6,857 bases of DNA from Campylobacter sp. (lineage in GTDB: Bacteria; Campylobacterota; Campylobacteria; Campylobacterales; Campylobacteraceae): contig JAILCJ010000179.1 of assembly GCA_024680445.1 (NCBI GenBank), positions 1 to 6,857 of the forward strand. Direction: 5' to 3'. Below, piece by piece: positions 6,114 to 6,857 of this stretch; the first letter of the stretch is position 1, and the number at the start of each line of letters is the position of its first letter. The notes beneath the pieces were generated by a model that was not told where the DNA came from, made no database searches, and was given only the letters and a program-made list of their open reading frames with translations. Position numbers and translations under genes: made by a program.

Positions 6114-6763
6114 TGGCGATCTCAAAAAAAGGGCAAAGGCGTTATGAGGCGATCATAGACGCCGCCCTCGAACTTTTTTTAGAAAAAGGTTATGAAAAAA
6201 CCAGCCTTAATGATATAGTCAAAAAAAGTGGTGGTTCGCTTTCTAGTATTTATAAATTTTTTGAAAGCAAAGATAAGCTTTTTGCGACTATAATTTTTGC
6301 AAAATTTGAAGAATTTAGTAAAGAAATCAAGGCAAATGAAATTTTGCAAAATACAAACGATATGAGCGAGTTTTTAAATAACTTTGGTTTGGCGTATTTG
6401 GAGTTGTTTTTTAAACCCGGTGGTATAGAGCTAACTAGAATTATTATGAGCGAAACTTACAAAAATAAAGAGATAGTTAAACTTTTTTCGCAGTCGAATT
6501 CGCTTTGTATCTTGCAATCATTTTTCGAACGAAAAGAAGTAAAATCTCGTATCAAAGACTATGATTCAAGGGCTTTGGCTAGTAAATTTTTTGCCATTAT
6601 CCGTGAGCCTTTTTTGGTAAAAAACATCATTTTAGGCGAAGAGTTAGCACCGCTTTGTTTGAGTGAAAAGAAAAAAATGGTCGCCCAAGCGGTTGATATG
6701 TTTGTAAACGGGATAAAAAAACCCACTTTTAAACCCACTTTTAAACCCACTTTGAAAATTTAA
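6113..6763 (+). CDS. cmeR: TetR-family repressor, CmeR ortholog
   Basis: A 216-residue TetR-type regulator. The DNA-binding domain is residues 9-56 (AALELFLEKGYEKTSLNDIV, then GGSLSSIYKFFESKDKLF). The match to C. jejuni CmeR runs into the ligand domain: FGLAYLELF at 91-99 against FGLAFIEIF, and REPF at 164-167 with NGI near the end. CmeR represses the cmeABC multidrug efflux operon and is released by bile salts. Position supports this: it follows ccoG as in C. jejuni, and cmeA should begin just beyond the window. The HTH keeps the GGS segment seen in C. jejuni CmeR, which is reported to have an unusual recognition region. The start is the ATG overlapping the ccoG stop; its own ribosome site is weak. 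The last residues are PTFK repeated three times, encoded by a 12-bp tandem repeat, absent from C. jejuni CmeR as I recall it. Confidence 0.85.
   Translation: MAISKKGQRRYEAIIDAALELFLEKGYEKTSLNDIVKKSGGSLSSIYKFFESKDKLFATIIFAKFEEFSKEIKANEILQNTNDMSEFLNNFGLAYLELFFKPGGIELTRIIMSETYKNKEIVKLFSQSNSLCILQSFFERKEVKSRIKDYDSRALASKFFAIIREPFLVKNIILGEELAPLCLSEKKKMVAQAVDMFVNGIKKPTFKPTFKPTLKI
6722..6757 (+). repeat. Three-copy 12-bp in-frame repeat in the cmeR tail
   Basis: CCCACTTTTAAA occurs at 6722-6733 and 6734-6745, and as CCCACTTTGAAA at 6746-6757. Each copy encodes Pro-Thr-Phe/Leu-Lys. A run of seven A's comes just before it. Changes in copy number would lengthen or shorten the CmeR tail without breaking the frame. 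Confidence 0.9.
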
Positions 6764-6777
6764 ATTTTGGCTTAATG

Positions 6778-6812
6778 GTAAAAAACAAGTGCTGAAAGTG
6801 CTCGTTTTTTAC
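6778..6812 (+). terminator. Hairpin after cmeR, terminator or operator
   Basis: GTAAAAAAC (6778-6786) and GTTTTTTAC (6804-6812) are perfect inverted repeats; the stem continues inward with one A-C mismatch and two G-U pairs to a GAA loop at 6794-6796. The A run and T run flanking a short stem resemble an intrinsic terminator 15 bases after the cmeR stop. The inner bases are also a direct repeat of AAGTGCT. The same region is where CmeR should bind to control cmeABC, so a role as an operator is the alternative. Confidence 0.5.
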
Positions 6813-6836
6813 TTATCTTTCGTCATTTTTTAGCAT

Positions 6837-6842
6837 AAAATA
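6837..6842 (+). promoter_or_regulatory. Possible -10 box of the cmeABC promoter
   Basis: TAGCATAAAATAATGTG (6831-6847) contains a TAAAAT-like -10 candidate after a T-rich stretch (CATTTTTTAG). The gene it would serve is outside the window, presumably cmeA. No copy of the C. jejuni CmeR operator, TGTAATAAATATTACA, is visible; TGTGAAATAAATTT at the right end might be half of a related site. Confidence 0.3.
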
Positions 6843-6857
6843 ATGTGAAATAAATTT

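Noticed and set aside
5787..6125. Minus-strand frame opposite the CcoG C-terminal domain
   Set aside because: It is antisense to the FixG_C region of ccoG and rich in Ile, Tyr and Phe, as expected for the complement of AT-rich coding DNA.
1..6857. Mobile element, prophage or defence island
   Set aside because: No transposase, integrase, terminal repeats or tRNA target is visible, and gene order follows a conserved Campylobacter chromosomal block; the excisionase-like fold of the wHTH protein alone is not evidence of a mobile element.

Overview
The window looks like the chromosome of a Campylobacter species other than C. jejuni, for example one of the C. concisus, curvus or fetus relatives; I cannot fix the species. 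It is AT-rich and gene-dense, its intergenic DNA is full of the palindrome TCAAATTTGA, and its gene order matches the C. jejuni stretch that I recall as cmeR (Cj0368c), the ccoG-like Cj0369c, rpsU (Cj0370), Cj0371 (UPF0323 lipoprotein), Cj0372 (glutathionylspermidine synthase family), Cj0373 (D-2-hydroxyacid dehydrogenase) and Cj0374 (YajQ). That comparison is from memory, not from a search.

Layout. Positions 1-375 hold no gene. They carry a degenerate array of about 12 copies of TCAAATTTGA spaced almost exactly 22 bp apart, then an inverted repeat that may terminate yajQ. Positions 376-2975, minus strand, are a tight cluster read in the order gsp-like ligase, D-2-hydroxyacid dehydrogenase, yajQ, with an ATGA overlap and then directly abutting genes. 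A 163-bp gap (2976-3138) has further TCAAATTTGA-like elements. Positions 3139-4649, minus strand, hold rpsU, a winged-helix/coiled-coil protein and the UPF0323 lipoprotein; a UUCG-capped hairpin lies between rpsU and the second gene, and the last two overlap by ATGA. Position 4650-4796 is a divergent promoter region. Positions 4797-6763, plus strand, are ccoG and the TetR regulator cmeR, overlapping by one base. The window ends in what should be the leader of cmeA, with a hairpin and a possible -10 box.

How the genes fit together. The plus-strand pair joins a cbb3 oxidase copper/assembly factor to the repressor of the CmeABC efflux pump, whose genes probably start just past the right end. The minus-strand genes join a ribosomal protein, a DNA-binding protein not in my recollection of the C. 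jejuni order, an outer-surface or periplasmic lipoprotein, and a set of soluble enzymes of uncertain substrate. Two gene starts differ from the longest reading frames: rpsU most likely starts at a GTG at 4649, and the DNA-binding protein at the ATG at 4388.

The least expected items are the 22-bp phased palindrome array, the extra DNA-binding gene behind rpsU, and a three-copy in-frame 12-bp repeat that forms the tail of CmeR. I see no CRISPR, transposon, tRNA or rRNA, and no complete new defence or secretion system.
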